DNA of 64,000 nucleotides from Piscinibacter gummiphilus. Its GTDB lineage: Bacteria > Pseudomonadota > Gammaproteobacteria > Burkholderiales > Burkholderiaceae_C. Under the pieces are notes generated by a model, which saw only the letters and a program-made list of their open reading frames with translations, searched no databases and was not told the origin of the DNA. A program made the translations under genes and the position numbers. The DNA lies in the NCBI RefSeq assembly GCF_032681285.1, contig NZ_CP136336.1:5505001-5569000 (forward strand), given 5' to 3'. Shown here one piece after another: positions 54,486 to 63,908 of the stretch. Numbering within the stretch: the stretch's first letter is position 1; every line of letters begins with the position of its first letter.

Positions 54486-54499
54486 GCGAGGGCACCGCC

Positions 54500-54793
54500 A
54501 TGCGCGACGCCGTTCTGGCCCTGCCGCAGCGCCTGTTGATGGGCCTGGTGCGGGGCTACCGTTTTTTCCTGAGCCCGTGGCTGGGCAGCGCCTGCCGGTT
54601 CGAGCCCACCTGTTCCGCCTATGCCTTGCAGGCACTGGCGCAGCACGGGGCCGCGGCGGGTAGCTACCTCACACTGGCCCGGCTCGCTCGCTGCCACCCG
54701 TGGTGTGCCGGTGGGCACGACCCGGTGCCGGCCCAGGCGCCGCGCCTCTTCTCCCGTCTTCTGACTTCCTCTCGCGAAAAGACCTCCCCATGA
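54500..54793 (+). CDS. yidD: Membrane protein insertion efficiency factor YidD
   Basis: A 97-residue protein of the YidD family that assists insertion of membrane proteins by YidC. Marks: an N-terminal amphipathic helix (LLMGLVRGYRFFLSP), CRFEPTCSAYALQAL and the RCHPW...GGHDPVP end with its Cys residues. ATG 54500, with GAGGG upstream, matches the usual start; a GTG at 54482 overlapping the rnpA stop is an alternative. The stop overlaps the yidC start by ATGA. Confidence 0.92.
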   Translation: MRDAVLALPQRLLMGLVRGYRFFLSPWLGSACRFEPTCSAYALQALAQHGAAAGSYLTLARLARCHPWCAGGHDPVPAQAPRLFSRLLTSSREKTSP

Positions 54794-56439
54794 CCGATAT
54801 GCGCCGCACCCTGCTGTGGGTGGTGTTCCTGGTGTCGCTGACATTCCTCTGGAACAACTGGAACATGCACAACGGCAAGCCGTCGATGTTCGCGCCGACG
54901 CCGGCCAAGCCCGCGGCAACGGCGACAGCCGCGTCCGGTGTGCCGGCCCCAGGGCAGGCCGGCGTGGCGGTGTCGCCTGCCGGAGCGGCCAGTGCCGCCG
55001 TGGTCGCCAGCGAGCAGCGCACGGTCAAGACCGACCTCTATGAAGCCACCTTCGACACCAAGGGGGCCGACCTGGTGAAGCTCGTGCTGCTCAAGCACCC
55101 GAGCGATGCCGATCCCAAGCAACCGCTGGTGCTCTTCGACCGCAGCGGCGCCCGCACCTACACCGCGCAGACCGGCCTCATCGCCCAGCAGCCGGGCGTC
55201 AACCTGCCCAATCACCTGACGCTGCTGAAGATGCTGCCCGGCGACACCACGCTGAAGGACGGCCAGGACACGCTGACCGTGAGCTTCGAAACGCCAGAGC
55301 CTGCTGGCGTGACGCTGCGCAAGAGCTACGTGTTCAAGCGCGGGCAGTACACCATCGGCGTGCGCCATGAGGTCACCAACCGTGGCACGGCACCGGTCCA
55401 GCCCGAGCTCTACCTGCAGCTGCAGCGCGACGGCACCGTGCCGCCGAGCAGCATGTTCATGGCGCCGACCTCGTTCACCGGCCCGGCGATCTACACCGAA
55501 GAAAAGCACTTCCAGAAGGTCGAGTTCGCCGACATCGAGAAGGGCAAGACCGACTACGTGAAGAAGGCTGACAACGGCTGGATCGCGATGGTCCAGCACT
55601 ACTTCAATTCGGCCTGGCTGGTGCCTGGCAAGGCGCAGCGCGAGTTCCGTACCCAGAGCCTGGGCAACAACCTCTACACGGTGGCGATGGTGCTGCCGCT
55701 CGGCAGCATCGCGCCCGACGCCACCGTCACGCACGAAGCGCAGCTCTACGCCGGCCCGCAGGAAGAGAACAAGCTGCAGGCCCTCGCGCCCGGCCTCGAA
55801 CTGGTGAAGGACTACGGCTGGTTCGCCGTCATCGCCAAGCCGCTCTTCTGGCTGCTCGACAAGCTGCACTCGATGATCGGCAACTGGGGTTGGGCGATCG
55901 TGGCACTCGTCGTGCTGCTCAAGATCGCGTTCTACTGGCTCAACGCGAGCGCCTACCGCTCGATGGCCAAGATGAAGGCCATCAACCCGCGCGTCATGGA
56001 AATGCGCGAGCGCCTGAAAGACAAACCGCAGCAGATGCAGCAGGAGATGATGCGCATCTACCGCGAAGAGAAAGTCAACCCGCTCGGGGGCTGCCTGCCC
56101 ATCCTCGTGCAGATGCCGTTTTTCATCGCGCTGTACTGGGTGCTGCTCTCCAGCGTGGAGATGCGCAACGCGCCGTGGCTCGGCTGGATCACCGACCTGT
56201 CGGCGAAGGACCCGTACTACATCCTGCCCTTGCTCATGACCGGCTCGACGCTGCTGCAGACCTGGCTCAACCCGACGCCGCCGGACCCGGTGCAGGCCCG
56301 CATGATGTGGATCATGCCGCTCATCTTCAGCGTGTTCTTCTTCTTCTTCCCGGCAGGCCTGGTGCTGTACTGGCTGACCAACAACATCCTGGGCATCGCG
56401 CAGCAGTACATCATCAACAAGCGCCTGGGCGTGACCTGA
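54790..56439 (+). CDS. yidC: Membrane protein insertase YidC
   Basis: A 549-residue inner-membrane insertase, acting alone or with Sec. The first helix (about residues 5-22, [18 protein letters not shown]) is followed by a linker rich in Ala, Pro and Thr, then a large periplasmic domain (about 75-355). The conserved core helices (about 375-540) contain [38 protein letters not shown] and [15 protein letters not shown] with the hydrophilic-groove region. The C-terminus is [11 protein letters not shown]. Length is typical for Gram-negative YidC. It is coupled to yidD and lies 25 bp before mnmE. Confidence 0.97.
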   Translation: MTDMRRTLLWVVFLVSLTFLWNNWNMHNGKPSMFAPTPAKPAATATAASGVPAPGQAGVAVSPAGAASAAVVASEQRTVKTDLYEATFDTKGADLVKLVLLKHPSDADPKQPLVLFDRSGARTYTAQTGLIAQQPGVNLPNHLTLLKMLPGDTTLKDGQDTLTVSFETPEPAGVTLRKSYVFKRGQYTIGVRHEVTNRGTAPVQPELYLQLQRDGTVPPSSMFMAPTSFTGPAIYTEEKHFQKVEFADIEKGKTDYVKKADNGWIAMVQHYFNSAWLVPGKAQREFRTQSLGNNLYTVAMVLPLGSIAPDATVTHEAQLYAGPQEENKLQALAPGLELVKDYGWFAVIAKPLFWLLDKLHSMIGNWGWAIVALVVLLKIAFYWLNASAYRSMAKMKAINPRVMEMRERLKDKPQQMQQEMMRIYREEKVNPLGGCLPILVQMPFFIALYWVLLSSVEMRNAPWLGWITDLSAKDPYYILPLLMTGSTLLQTWLNPTPPDPVQARMMWIMPLIFSVFFFFFPAGLVLYWLTNNILGIAQQYIINKRLGVT

Positions 56440-56464
56440 TCGAGCGCGCGGGGAGCATTCGGCG

Positions 56465-57850
56465 ATGCTGCCGCGCCATCACCAGCCCATCGTGGCCATC
56501 GCCACCGCCGCGGGGCGGGGCGCGGTGGGCATCGTGCGGGCCTCGGGGCGTGACCTGCAGCCGTTGATCGCCGGCGTGTGCGGCCGGGCGCTGGGCCCGC
56601 GCCACGCGACCTACCTCCCCTTCCTCGACGCGCAGGGCCAGGCCATCGACCGTGGCCTCGCGATCCATTTCCCCGCGCCGAATTCGTACACCGGCGAGGA
56701 CGTCCTCGAACTCCAGGCCCACGGCGGGCCGGTGGTGCTGCAACTGCTGCTTGCCCGCTGCCTCGAACTCGGCCGCGACATCGGCCTGCGCCTGGCCGAG
56801 CCGGGAGAGTTCACCGAGCGTGCCTACCTCAACGACAAGCTCGACCTCGCGCAAGCCGAGGCGGTGAGCGACCTCATCGATGCCAGCACCGAAGCGGCCG
56901 CCCGTTCGGCCAGCCGCTCGCTCTCAGGTGCGTTCTCCAGCGAAGTGGAAACCCTGCGCGAACAGGTCGTGCGCCTGCGCATGCTGGTCGAAGCCACGCT
57001 CGACTTCCCCGAGGAAGAGATCGACTTCCTGCGCCAGGCCGACGCGCAAGGCCAGCTCGATGCGATCAATGCCCAGCTCGCCAGCGTGCTCGACCACGCC
57101 CGCCAGGGGGCGCTGCTGCGCGAAGGCATTCGCGTCGTGCTCGCGGGCCAGCCCAACGTCGGCAAGAGTTCGCTGCTCAATGCGCTGGCCGGCGCGGAGC
57201 TGGCGATCGTCACGCCCATCCCCGGCACCACGCGCGACAAGGTCAGCCAGACCATCCAGATCGAAGGCGTGCCGTTGCATGTGATCGACACCGCCGGCCT
57301 GCGCGAGCTGGGCGCGGCGGGCGACGAGGTCGAGCGCATTGGCATCGCCCGCAGCTGGGACGCGATCGGCCAGGCCGACGCCGTGCTCTTCCTGCACGAC
57401 CTCACGCGTGTCGGCGAGCCCGCCTACGACGCCGACGACGCCGCGATCGCACAACGCCTCTCGCCCCTGGCCCCACGGGTGGTGCACGTGTTCAACAAGA
57501 GCGACCTGCGCGCCGCGCCCGAGGGCGATGGCGATGGCGATGGCGTGGCCATCTCCGCACAGACCGGCCACGGCCTCGACACGCTGCGCCACACCCTGCT
57601 CAGGCTGGCGGGCTGGCACGCGCAACCCGAAGGCGTCTACATCGCACGCGCCCGGCATGTCGACGCCCTGCAGCGCACCCGCGAGCACCTGGCGATGGCC
57701 CATGCGCAACTGCAGCTGGCGCAGCCCGCCCTCGACCTGCTGGCCGAAGAGCTGCGGCTGGGCCACAACGCGCTTGCCGAGATCACCGGCGCCTTCACGC
57801 CCGACGACCTGCTCGGTGAGATCTTCAGCCGCTTCTGTATCGGCAAGTAA
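56465..57850 (+). CDS. mnmE: tRNA modification GTPase MnmE
   Basis: A 461-residue GTPase that, with MnmG, modifies the wobble uridine of certain tRNAs. The folate-binding N-terminal domain (about residues 1-120) contains [13 protein letters not shown]. The G domain (about 215-380) has [14 protein letters not shown] (G1), DTAGLRE (G3) and NKSD (G4), and the C-terminus ends FCIGK with the catalytic Cys. A run of three GGCGAT copies just after NKSD inserts DGDGDG (about residues 354-359), a possible expansion in the loop. It is the last gene of the rpmH-yidC block. Confidence 0.97.
   Translation: MLPRHHQPIVAIATAAGRGAVGIVRASGRDLQPLIAGVCGRALGPRHATYLPFLDAQGQAIDRGLAIHFPAPNSYTGEDVLELQAHGGPVVLQLLLARCLELGRDIGLRLAEPGEFTERAYLNDKLDLAQAEAVSDLIDASTEAAARSASRSLSGAFSSEVETLREQVVRLRMLVEATLDFPEEEIDFLRQADAQGQLDAINAQLASVLDHARQGALLREGIRVVLAGQPNVGKSSLLNALAGAELAIVTPIPGTTRDKVSQTIQIEGVPLHVIDTAGLRELGAAGDEVERIGIARSWDAIGQADAVLFLHDLTRVGEPAYDADDAAIAQRLSPLAPRVVHVFNKSDLRAAPEGDGDGDGVAISAQTGHGLDTLRHTLLRLAGWHAQPEGVYIARARHVDALQRTREHLAMAHAQLQLAQPALDLLAEELRLGHNALAEITGAFTPDDLLGEIFSRFCIGK
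57524..57541 (+). repeat. Three-copy GGCGAT tandem repeat inside mnmE
   Basis: Three perfect GGCGAT copies, followed by a fourth imperfect GGCGTG, encode Asp-Gly repeats after the NKSD motif. Its length of 18 bp and in-frame unit mean a copy change would not break the reading frame. Confidence 0.7.
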
Positions 57851-57967
57851 GGCGAGTGAGGACCCGCCGCCCGCGGGTTGCCCTTCGTTGTTGACGCGAC
57901 GAGGCGGGCCGATAATCGCCCCACGCGGCGCCTCCCGCGCCCACTCACTCCGTGGCCGACTCACATC

Positions 57968-58435
57968 ATGGACTTCAACGAACTGGTCAACGCCATCCAG
58001 ACGCTCAACACCGACGACGCGTTCCGGGCCCGGCTCAACGCCGAAAACTGGCGCACCATCGGTCCTTACTTCACCCAGCACGACATCCGCGCCGGCGACC
58101 TGCTCATCAAGCAGGGCGACACCGACCGCACGATGTATTTCCTCGGCCGCGGGTCGCTGCAGGTGTTCGTGACCGGCGGCCCCCCGGGCAGCAACCGCAT
58201 CGCGATCCTGCGCCCCGGCTCCGTGGTGGGCGAGCCCGGCATCTTCGGCGACGGCGCCCGCATGGCGAGCGTCGAAGCGGTCACGCCCTCGATGGTGTGG
58301 GCGCTGCGCGGCCCGCGCCTGGAAGAGCTCGCCCAAAGGTCACCCGCCCTGGCGCTCGAGCTCGTGCGCGCGGCCGGCGCCGTGATGGCGCAGCGCATGC
58401 GCGCCAACATGGCCAACAAGATGCCCTTCGCCTGA
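57968..58435 (+). CDS. Cyclic nucleotide-binding domain protein
   Basis: A 155-residue protein consisting of one cNMP-binding (CRP-like sensor) domain, with no DNA-binding helix-turn-helix. The beta-roll shows IRAGDLLIKQGDTDRTMYFLGRGSLQVFV (two parts, about residues 38-66) and a phosphate-binding-cassette-like region (GSVVGEPGIFGDGARMASV, about 78-96) in which the usual Arg-Thr/Ser pair is only partly kept. A helical end follows. It may bind a nucleotide or may have lost this ability, and its partner is unknown. ATG 57968 is preferred because longer starts add an Arg-rich lead. Confidence 0.8.
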   Translation: MDFNELVNAIQTLNTDDAFRARLNAENWRTIGPYFTQHDIRAGDLLIKQGDTDRTMYFLGRGSLQVFVTGGPPGSNRIAILRPGSVVGEPGIFGDGARMASVEAVTPSMVWALRGPRLEELAQRSPALALELVRAAGAVMAQRMRANMANKMPFA

Positions 58436-58444
58436 AGGTGCCGT

Positions 58445-58466
58445 CCCCGGCCACCCTCGGCCGGGG
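58445..58466 (+). terminator. Possible terminator hairpin after the cNMP-domain gene
   Basis: CCCCGGCC pairs with GGCCGGGG over a six-base loop, 10 bp after the stop. There is no T tract, so if it acts it may need Rho or serve to stabilise the transcript end. Confidence 0.4.
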
Positions 58467-58571
58467 CGCTTCGAACTGCCGTTTCGTGCCACGGGAGTGG
58501 CAGCTTCGGCCAAGTTCTCAGTCTGTTCCGACTTGCAGAACCGTTTGTCCCTCACGTGACGAGCTGTAACG

Positions 58572-58610
58572 GGTATCCCCGCTGATCGCACAAAAGCACG
58601 CCCGGATACC
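58572..58610. repeat. GGTATCC/GGATACC inverted repeat upstream of lipoprotein hydrolase gene
   Basis: Two perfect 7-bp complementary arms (58572-58578 and 58604-58610) separated by 25 bases, about 60 bp before the secreted hydrolase gene, in a 235-bp gap with no gene. It may be an operator or leader structure. Confidence 0.3.
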
Positions 58611-58670
58611 GTCGGGCAGAACGCGCTCACGACGCGCGTTTGCAAAAGCAAATCGATCACAGGAGACCCC

Positions 58671-60155
58671 ATGCAGCAACAGTTTTCACCTTTCCGGCTG
58701 GCGGCCATCGCCGCGGCCGTGGTCCTGGCCTCTTGCGGCGGCGGCGATGACGATGCGCCGGCGCCGGAGGAAACCCGTGCCCAGGACGCCCGCGTCTTCA
58801 CCCCGGTGCCGCTCGACAACACCACGGTCTACCCCGACTACGCCGCAGGCGCGAACGGCCCGAGCTTCACCGCCATGGCGGGTGTCGCCGTGACGACCGA
58901 CCGCTGGGCCGGCGTGCTCAACGGCGCGTCCTACCGCATCGAAGTGCCGACCACCGGCTGGAACGGCAAGCTGGTGATGTACGCCCACGGCTACCGTGGC
59001 ACCACCCTCACCCCGACCACCGGCAACCCGTCGATCCGCCGCTACCTGATCGAGAACGGCTATGCCTGGGCCGCGTCCAGCTACGCGAAGAACTGGTACG
59101 ACGTGCGGGCCGGCGTCGAAGACACCAACGCGCTGGCGCTCGAGTTCACCCGCATCGCTGCCGCCAACGGCCGCACGCTGACCGCGCCGACCAAGACCTA
59201 CATCATCGGCCACTCGATGGGCGGCCACATCGCCGCCGCTGCGGTCGAAGCCGAAACGCTGGCGACTGCGAGAAACCGCGTGCGCTACGACGGCGCCGTG
59301 CCGATGTGCGGCGTGACGGGCGACACCGAACTCTTCAACACGTTCGCCGCGATGCAGGTGGCCGCGCAGGCGGTGGCCGGCGTGCCGCGCTACCCGACGC
59401 AGAACTGGGCCGACATCTCGGCCGCCGTCACCGGCAACCTGTTCAGCACCTTCAGCGCCAGCAGCGTGGTCCCCACGACGAATGGCGCGCGCTTCGCCTC
59501 CATCGTCGAGAACCTGACCGGCGGCGACCGCCCGCTGTTCGACCTGGCGCTGGCGGCTGGCCGCAGCTTCCAGTCGGCCTATGGCACCTTCGGCTCCGAC
59601 GGCACGGTCAACGGCATCCTGAACCGCAACGTGCTCGACACCAACGCCTACACCTACACGATCACCGGTGATGCCGCCGGCAGCACGGCGATCAACAACG
59701 TGGCGTTGAAGCTCACCGCCGACCCCGACGCCAACCGCATGCGCCGCGATGGCCTGCGGTGGGTCCCGAAGGTCAACGGCGAGTTCAGCGTGCCGGTGCT
59801 GACCATCCACACGCTGGGTGACCTCTTCGTGCCCTTCAACATGGAGCAGATCTACCGCCAGCGTGCGGTGGCCAAGGGCAATGGCGACCGCCTCGTGCAG
59901 CGCGCCATCCGCGGCATCAGCCATTGCGACTTCACGCTCGCCGAGCAGGTGGAAGCCTTCAGCGACCTGGTCGCCTGGGCCGAAGGGGGCCCCAAGCCCG
60001 CAGGCGATGACGTGCTGACCCCCGCGACCGTGGCCGCCCCGACCTACGGCTGCACCTTCACACGGGCGGCAACGGCCGAGGACGCGGCGGCTGGCGCAGC
60101 GGCCGCCCTGTTCCGCCCCTTGATCGCCAACAATGGCGGTGCCTGCCCACCCTGA
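58671..60155 (+). CDS. Secreted lipoprotein with alpha/beta hydrolase fold
   Basis: A 494-residue exported hydrolase. The leader ends in LASC at about residue 22, a clear lipobox, followed by GGGDDD, so the mature protein is a lipoprotein whose +2 Gly does not retain it at the inner membrane. The fold shows KLVMYAHGYRG (oxyanion region, about residues 102-112) and the nucleophile elbow GHSMGG (about 181-186). A late HTLGDLFVPF and ISHCDF supply the likely Asp and His. Substrate is unknown; the closest idea is a tannase/feruloyl esterase or lipase-like enzyme. AGGAGA precedes ATG 58671, and a strong terminator follows. Confidence 0.85.
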   Translation: MQQQFSPFRLAAIAAAVVLASCGGGDDDAPAPEETRAQDARVFTPVPLDNTTVYPDYAAGANGPSFTAMAGVAVTTDRWAGVLNGASYRIEVPTTGWNGKLVMYAHGYRGTTLTPTTGNPSIRRYLIENGYAWAASSYAKNWYDVRAGVEDTNALALEFTRIAAANGRTLTAPTKTYIIGHSMGGHIAAAAVEAETLATARNRVRYDGAVPMCGVTGDTELFNTFAAMQVAAQAVAGVPRYPTQNWADISAAVTGNLFSTFSASSVVPTTNGARFASIVENLTGGDRPLFDLALAAGRSFQSAYGTFGSDGTVNGILNRNVLDTNAYTYTITGDAAGSTAINNVALKLTADPDANRMRRDGLRWVPKVNGEFSVPVLTIHTLGDLFVPFNMEQIYRQRAVAKGNGDRLVQRAIRGISHCDFTLAEQVEAFSDLVAWAEGGPKPAGDDVLTPATVAAPTYGCTFTRAATAEDAAAGAAAALFRPLIANNGGACPP

Positions 60156-60175
60156 ACGCCGCGCGATCCGGCAAC

Positions 60176-60203
60176 GACAAAGGGGCCTGCGGGCCCCTTT
60201 GTC
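60176..60203. terminator. Bidirectional rho-independent terminator
   Basis: GACAAAGGGGCC pairs perfectly with GGCCCCTTTGTC over a 4-base loop, between the hydrolase and the convergent antiporter gene. T runs lie on both sides. Confidence 0.85.
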
Positions 60204-60216
60204 ATGGCAGCGAGGA

Positions 60217-62220
60217 TCACCCGCGCCCGAGCAGCTTGCCTTCCGCGAGCGCCAACGCTTCGGGCAAGCCCGACAGCACCAGCGTGTCGCCGGCATGCAA
60301 GGTGACGCTGTCGTCAGGCTGCTGGGTGACCGAGCCGGTGGCACGCCGCACCGACACCACGCTCACCCCCACCGCGTGCAGGGCGAGGTCGGCCAGCGGC
60401 TGGCCGAGGCTGGCGGCGGCGGGTGGCAGGCTCACGCTCAGGAGCCGCGCCTGCTGCAGGTCGTCGACGGTGTCGTCGTCGGCGCCGTGGAAGTAGCCGC
60501 GCAAGAGGCTGTAGCGCGCATCGCGCTGGTCCTGCACCACGCGGATCACGCGCCGCATCGGCACGCCCACGAGCGCGAGCGCATGGCTGGCGAGCATCAG
60601 CGAGCCCTCCACCGCTTCTGGCACCACCTCGGTGGCGCCCGCGGCGCGCAGGCGTTCGATGTCGGCATCGTCGATCGTGCGCACCACCACCGGCACCGTC
60701 GGGGCGTGCTCCTGCACCAGATGCAGGATCTTCAGCGCCGACGGTGTGTCGTGGTAGCTCACCACCACGGCGCTGGCGCGCGCCAAGCCGGCCGCCATCA
60801 GGCTTTGCAGGCGCGCCGCGTCACCGAACACCACGCTCTGCCCGGCGGCCGCGGCCTGCCGCACCCGGTCGGGGTCGAGGTCGAGCGCCATGTACGGGAT
60901 GCGCTCCAGGTCGAGCAGGCGCGCGAGGTTCTGGCCGCTGCGGCCATAACCGCAGATGATGACGTGCGCCTCGGTGTTGATCGCACGCTTGGCGATGGTC
61001 GTCATGGCCACCGACTGCATCAGCCAGTCGCTGGACGACAGCCGCATCACGATGCGGTTGCTGTACATCACGATGAACGGGGTGGCGAGCATCGAGAGCA
61101 CCATGCTCGCCAGCACCGCGCTCTGCAGCGTGGGCGACAGCAGGCCTTCGCCCTGCGCCAGGTTGACGAGCACGAAGCCGAACTCGCCCGCCTGCGCCAG
61201 GTACAAGCCGGTGCGCAACGCCGTGCCCGTGGCAGCGCCGAAGAGTTTGGCCAGCGCCGCCACCAGTCCGAACTTGAACACCACCGGGATCAGGCTCAGC
61301 ACCAGCACCAGCGGCCACTGCGACAGCACGATCTCCATGTCGAGCTTCATGCCGATGGTGATGAAGAAGAGCCCGAGCAGCACGTCGTGGAAGGGCCGGA
61401 TGTCGGTCTCCACCTGATGCTTGTATTCGGTCTCGGCGATCAGCATGCCGGCGACAAACGCGCCCAGCGCGAGCGACAGGCCGGCGTGTTCGGTCATCCA
61501 TGCGAGTCCCAGCGTGACCAGCAGCAGGTTGAGGATGAAGAGCTCTTCGCTCTTGCGGCGTGCCACGAGCGTGAGCCACCAGCGCATCACGCGCTGGCCG
61601 CCGACCAGCAGCACCGTCAGCAGCGCCGCCGCCTTGAGCGTGGCGAAGGCGAGCTCGCGCGCCAGTTCTTCCGGTGAGGACCCCAGCGCCGGGATCAGCA
61701 CGATGAGCGGCACCACCGCCAAGTCCTGGAACAGCAGCACACCCATCACACGCCGGCCGTGTTCGCTCTCGAGTTCCAGCCGCTCGGCCATCAACTTGAC
61801 CACGATGGCGGTGCTGCTCATGGCGAGCGCGCCGCCCAGCGCGAAGGCGCTGCGCCAGCTCAGGCCCCACTCCCGCCCCACGGTGGCGAACGCTGTGGCC
61901 AGCAGCGCGTTGCCGGCGAGTGCGATCAGCACGGTGAGCACCACCTGGCTCAGGCCGAGGCCGAACACCAGCTTGCGCATGCTCTTGAGCTTGGGCAGGT
62001 TGAATTCCAGCCCGATCACGAACATCAGGAACACCACGCCGAATTCGGCCAGGTAGCTCACGCTGGGCGAATTCTTCGCCAGCGCCAGCGCGTTCGGGCC
62101 GATCAGCACGCCGACGGCGAGGTAGCCCAGCATCGGCGGCAGGCGCAGCATGCGGCAGGCCACCACGCCCAGCACGGCGGCAATCAGATAGAGCAGGACC
62201 AGTTCAAGGGTGCTGACCAT
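60217..62220 (-). CDS. Kef-type monovalent cation:proton antiporter with TrkA domains
   Basis: A 667-residue antiporter of the CPA2 family. The N-terminal half has about twelve membrane helices (about residues 5-385) with FGVVFLMFVIGLEFNL, STAIVVKLMAERLELE and QAGEFGFVLVNLA, which carry the transport residues. It is followed by a TrkA-N nucleotide-binding domain (VIICGYGRSGQNLARLL, about 415-431) and a TrkA-C-like end. This arrangement fits Kef/YbaL proteins gated by nucleotide or thiol stress; glutathione-gating marks cannot be confirmed. ATG 62220 fits the family start; it is divergent from kdsD. Confidence 0.92.
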   Translation of the reverse strand: MVSTLELVLLYLIAAVLGVVACRMLRLPPMLGYLAVGVLIGPNALALAKNSPSVSYLAEFGVVFLMFVIGLEFNLPKLKSMRKLVFGLGLSQVVLTVLIALAGNALLATAFATVGREWGLSWRSAFALGGALAMSSTAIVVKLMAERLELESEHGRRVMGVLLFQDLAVVPLIVLIPALGSSPEELARELAFATLKAAALLTVLLVGGQRVMRWWLTLVARRKSEELFILNLLLVTLGLAWMTEHAGLSLALGAFVAGMLIAETEYKHQVETDIRPFHDVLLGLFFITIGMKLDMEIVLSQWPLVLVLSLIPVVFKFGLVAALAKLFGAATGTALRTGLYLAQAGEFGFVLVNLAQGEGLLSPTLQSAVLASMVLSMLATPFIVMYSNRIVMRLSSSDWLMQSVAMTTIAKRAINTEAHVIICGYGRSGQNLARLLDLERIPYMALDLDPDRVRQAAAAGQSVVFGDAARLQSLMAAGLARASAVVVSYHDTPSALKILHLVQEHAPTVPVVVRTIDDADIERLRAAGATEVVPEAVEGSLMLASHALALVGVPMRRVIRVVQDQRDARYSLLRGYFHGADDDTVDDLQQARLLSVSLPPAAASLGQPLADLALHAVGVSVVSVRRATGSVTQQPDDSVTLHAGDTLVLSGLPEALALAEGKLLGRG

Positions 62221-62330
62221 GTGGGCGCGGCGGGCGGCACGGGGGTGCGAGCGTGGACAAAAAGGGGCACAGGCCACGTGCCTACAATCGCCCGATCCTA
62301 CTGGACAGCCCTGCCCGCGCAGCCCCTCTC

Positions 62331-63332
62331 GTGTCCTCTGCCACCCCTCTTTCTCCGAGCTTCGATGTCGACCGCGCGCTGCAGCTCGCGCGCAAGACCA
62401 TCGATATCGAGGCCGCCGCACTGGTCGGCCTGAAGGGCCGCCTCGGCGACGATTTCGGCCAGGCGATGTCGGCCATCCTGCGTTGCACCGGGCGCGTGGT
62501 GGTGATGGGCATGGGCAAGAGCGGCCACGTGGGGCGCAAGATCGCGGCCACGCTCGCCTCGACCGGCACGCCCGCGTTCTTCGTGCACCCGGCCGAGGCC
62601 AGCCATGGCGACCTCGGCATGGTCGCGCCTGGCGACGTGGTGCTGGCCATCTCCAATTCCGGCGAAGCCAACGAACTCACGGCCATCCTGCCGGCCATCC
62701 GCCGCATCGGCGTGACGCTCGTCGCGATGACCGGCCGGCGCGACTCCACCCTCGCCCAGCACGCCGACATCGTGCTCGACAGCGCAGTCGATGCCGAAGC
62801 CTGCCCGCTCAACCTCGCGCCCACCGCCAGCACCACCGCGCAGATGGCGCTCGGCGATGCGCTCGCCGTCGCGCTGCTCGATGCGCGGGGCTTCCGCGAA
62901 GAAGACTTCGCGCGCTCGCACCCGGGCGGCAGCCTCGGCCGCAAGCTGCTCACGCACGTGCGCGACGTGATGCGCAGCGGCGATGACGTGCCGCGTGTGG
63001 CCCCCGACACGTCGTTCGTCGACATGATGCGCGAGATGACGCAGAAAGGCCTGGGCGCCACCGCCATCACCGATGCGCAAGGCAAGGTGCTGGGCATCTT
63101 CACCGACGGCGACCTGCGCCGGGGTGTCGAAAGCGGCCGCGACCTGCGTGCGCTCGCCGCGGCCGACGTGATGCACAAGGCGCCGCGCACCATCCGCCCC
63201 GACGTGCTCGCGGTCGAAGCCGCCGACCTGATGGAAGCGCACCGCATCACCAGCGTGCTCGTCGTCGAGACCGATGGCCGGCTGGTGGGCGCGCTCAACT
63301 TCAACGACCTGATGCGCGCCAAGGTCATTTGA
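62331..63332 (+). CDS. kdsD: Arabinose-5-phosphate isomerase
   Basis: A 333-residue SIS-domain isomerase that converts ribulose-5-phosphate to arabinose-5-phosphate, first step of Kdo synthesis. The SIS core shows VVVMGMGKSGHVGRKIAATL and AISNSGEANELT, with HPAEASHGDLGM and ARSHPGGSLGRKLL between. Two CBS domains (about 210-330) form the C-terminus. GTG 62331 gives a normal length; upstream frame to 62253 adds 26 residues. The stop overlaps kdsC by TGATG. Confidence 0.95.
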   Translation: MSSATPLSPSFDVDRALQLARKTIDIEAAALVGLKGRLGDDFGQAMSAILRCTGRVVVMGMGKSGHVGRKIAATLASTGTPAFFVHPAEASHGDLGMVAPGDVVLAISNSGEANELTAILPAIRRIGVTLVAMTGRRDSTLAQHADIVLDSAVDAEACPLNLAPTASTTAQMALGDALAVALLDARGFREEDFARSHPGGSLGRKLLTHVRDVMRSGDDVPRVAPDTSFVDMMREMTQKGLGATAITDAQGKVLGIFTDGDLRRGVESGRDLRALAAADVMHKAPRTIRPDVLAVEAADLMEAHRITSVLVVETDGRLVGALNFNDLMRAKVI

Positions 63333-63904
63333 TGCAACCACTGACCCCGGTCATGAGCTTCGCGCCCGAGCTGCTGCTTCGGGCGCAGGCCGTGCGCGCG
63401 GCGATCTTCGACGTCGACGGCGTGCTCACCGACGGCCGCATCTACATCAGCGAGCGCGGCGAGGAGTTCAAGGCCTTCAGCACGCTCGACGGCCACGGCC
63501 TGAAGCTGCTGGCGCAAGGCGGCATCACGCCCATCGTCATCACCGGCCGTGATTCGCCGGCGGTGCGCCGCCGGGTGGCCGACCTCGGGATCGCCCATGC
63601 CGTCTATGGGGCACACGACAAACTCGCCGCGGCCCATGGCATCCTCCAGCAGCTTTCGCTCGACTGGCCGGCACTCGCCGCGATGGGCGACGACTGGCCC
63701 GACCTGCCGCTGATGACCCGCGCCGGCTTCGCCTGCGCCCCCGCCAACGGCCACGCCGAGGTGCGTGCCATCGCGCACCATGTGACCGGCGCTGCCGGCG
63801 GCCATGGTGCCGCGCGTGAGTTCTGCGATCTGCTGCTGATGGCCGCCAACCGCTACGCGGCCCTGCTGCACGGCCACCTCGTCACGCTCGATGCGGCGGG
63901 GTGA
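63332..63904 (+). CDS. kdsC: 3-deoxy-D-manno-octulosonate 8-phosphate phosphatase
   Basis: A 190-residue HAD-type phosphatase that makes free Kdo from Kdo-8-phosphate. The catalytic Asp pair is D27 and D29 in IFDVDGVLTDG, STLDGHGLKLL follows and IVITGRDS carries the second motif. The GDDWPDLPLM motif (about 107-116) supplies the metal-binding Asp, and the rest forms the tetrameric cap-less fold of KdsC. ATG 63332 is preferred over a TTG three bases earlier. It is coupled to kdsD and lies 4 bp upstream of the next gene. Confidence 0.95.
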   Translation: MQPLTPVMSFAPELLLRAQAVRAAIFDVDGVLTDGRIYISERGEEFKAFSTLDGHGLKLLAQGGITPIVITGRDSPAVRRRVADLGIAHAVYGAHDKLAAAHGILQQLSLDWPALAAMGDDWPDLPLMTRAGFACAPANGHAEVRAIAHHVTGAAGGHGAAREFCDLLLMAANRYAALLHGHLVTLDAAG

Positions 63905-63908
63905 ACCG

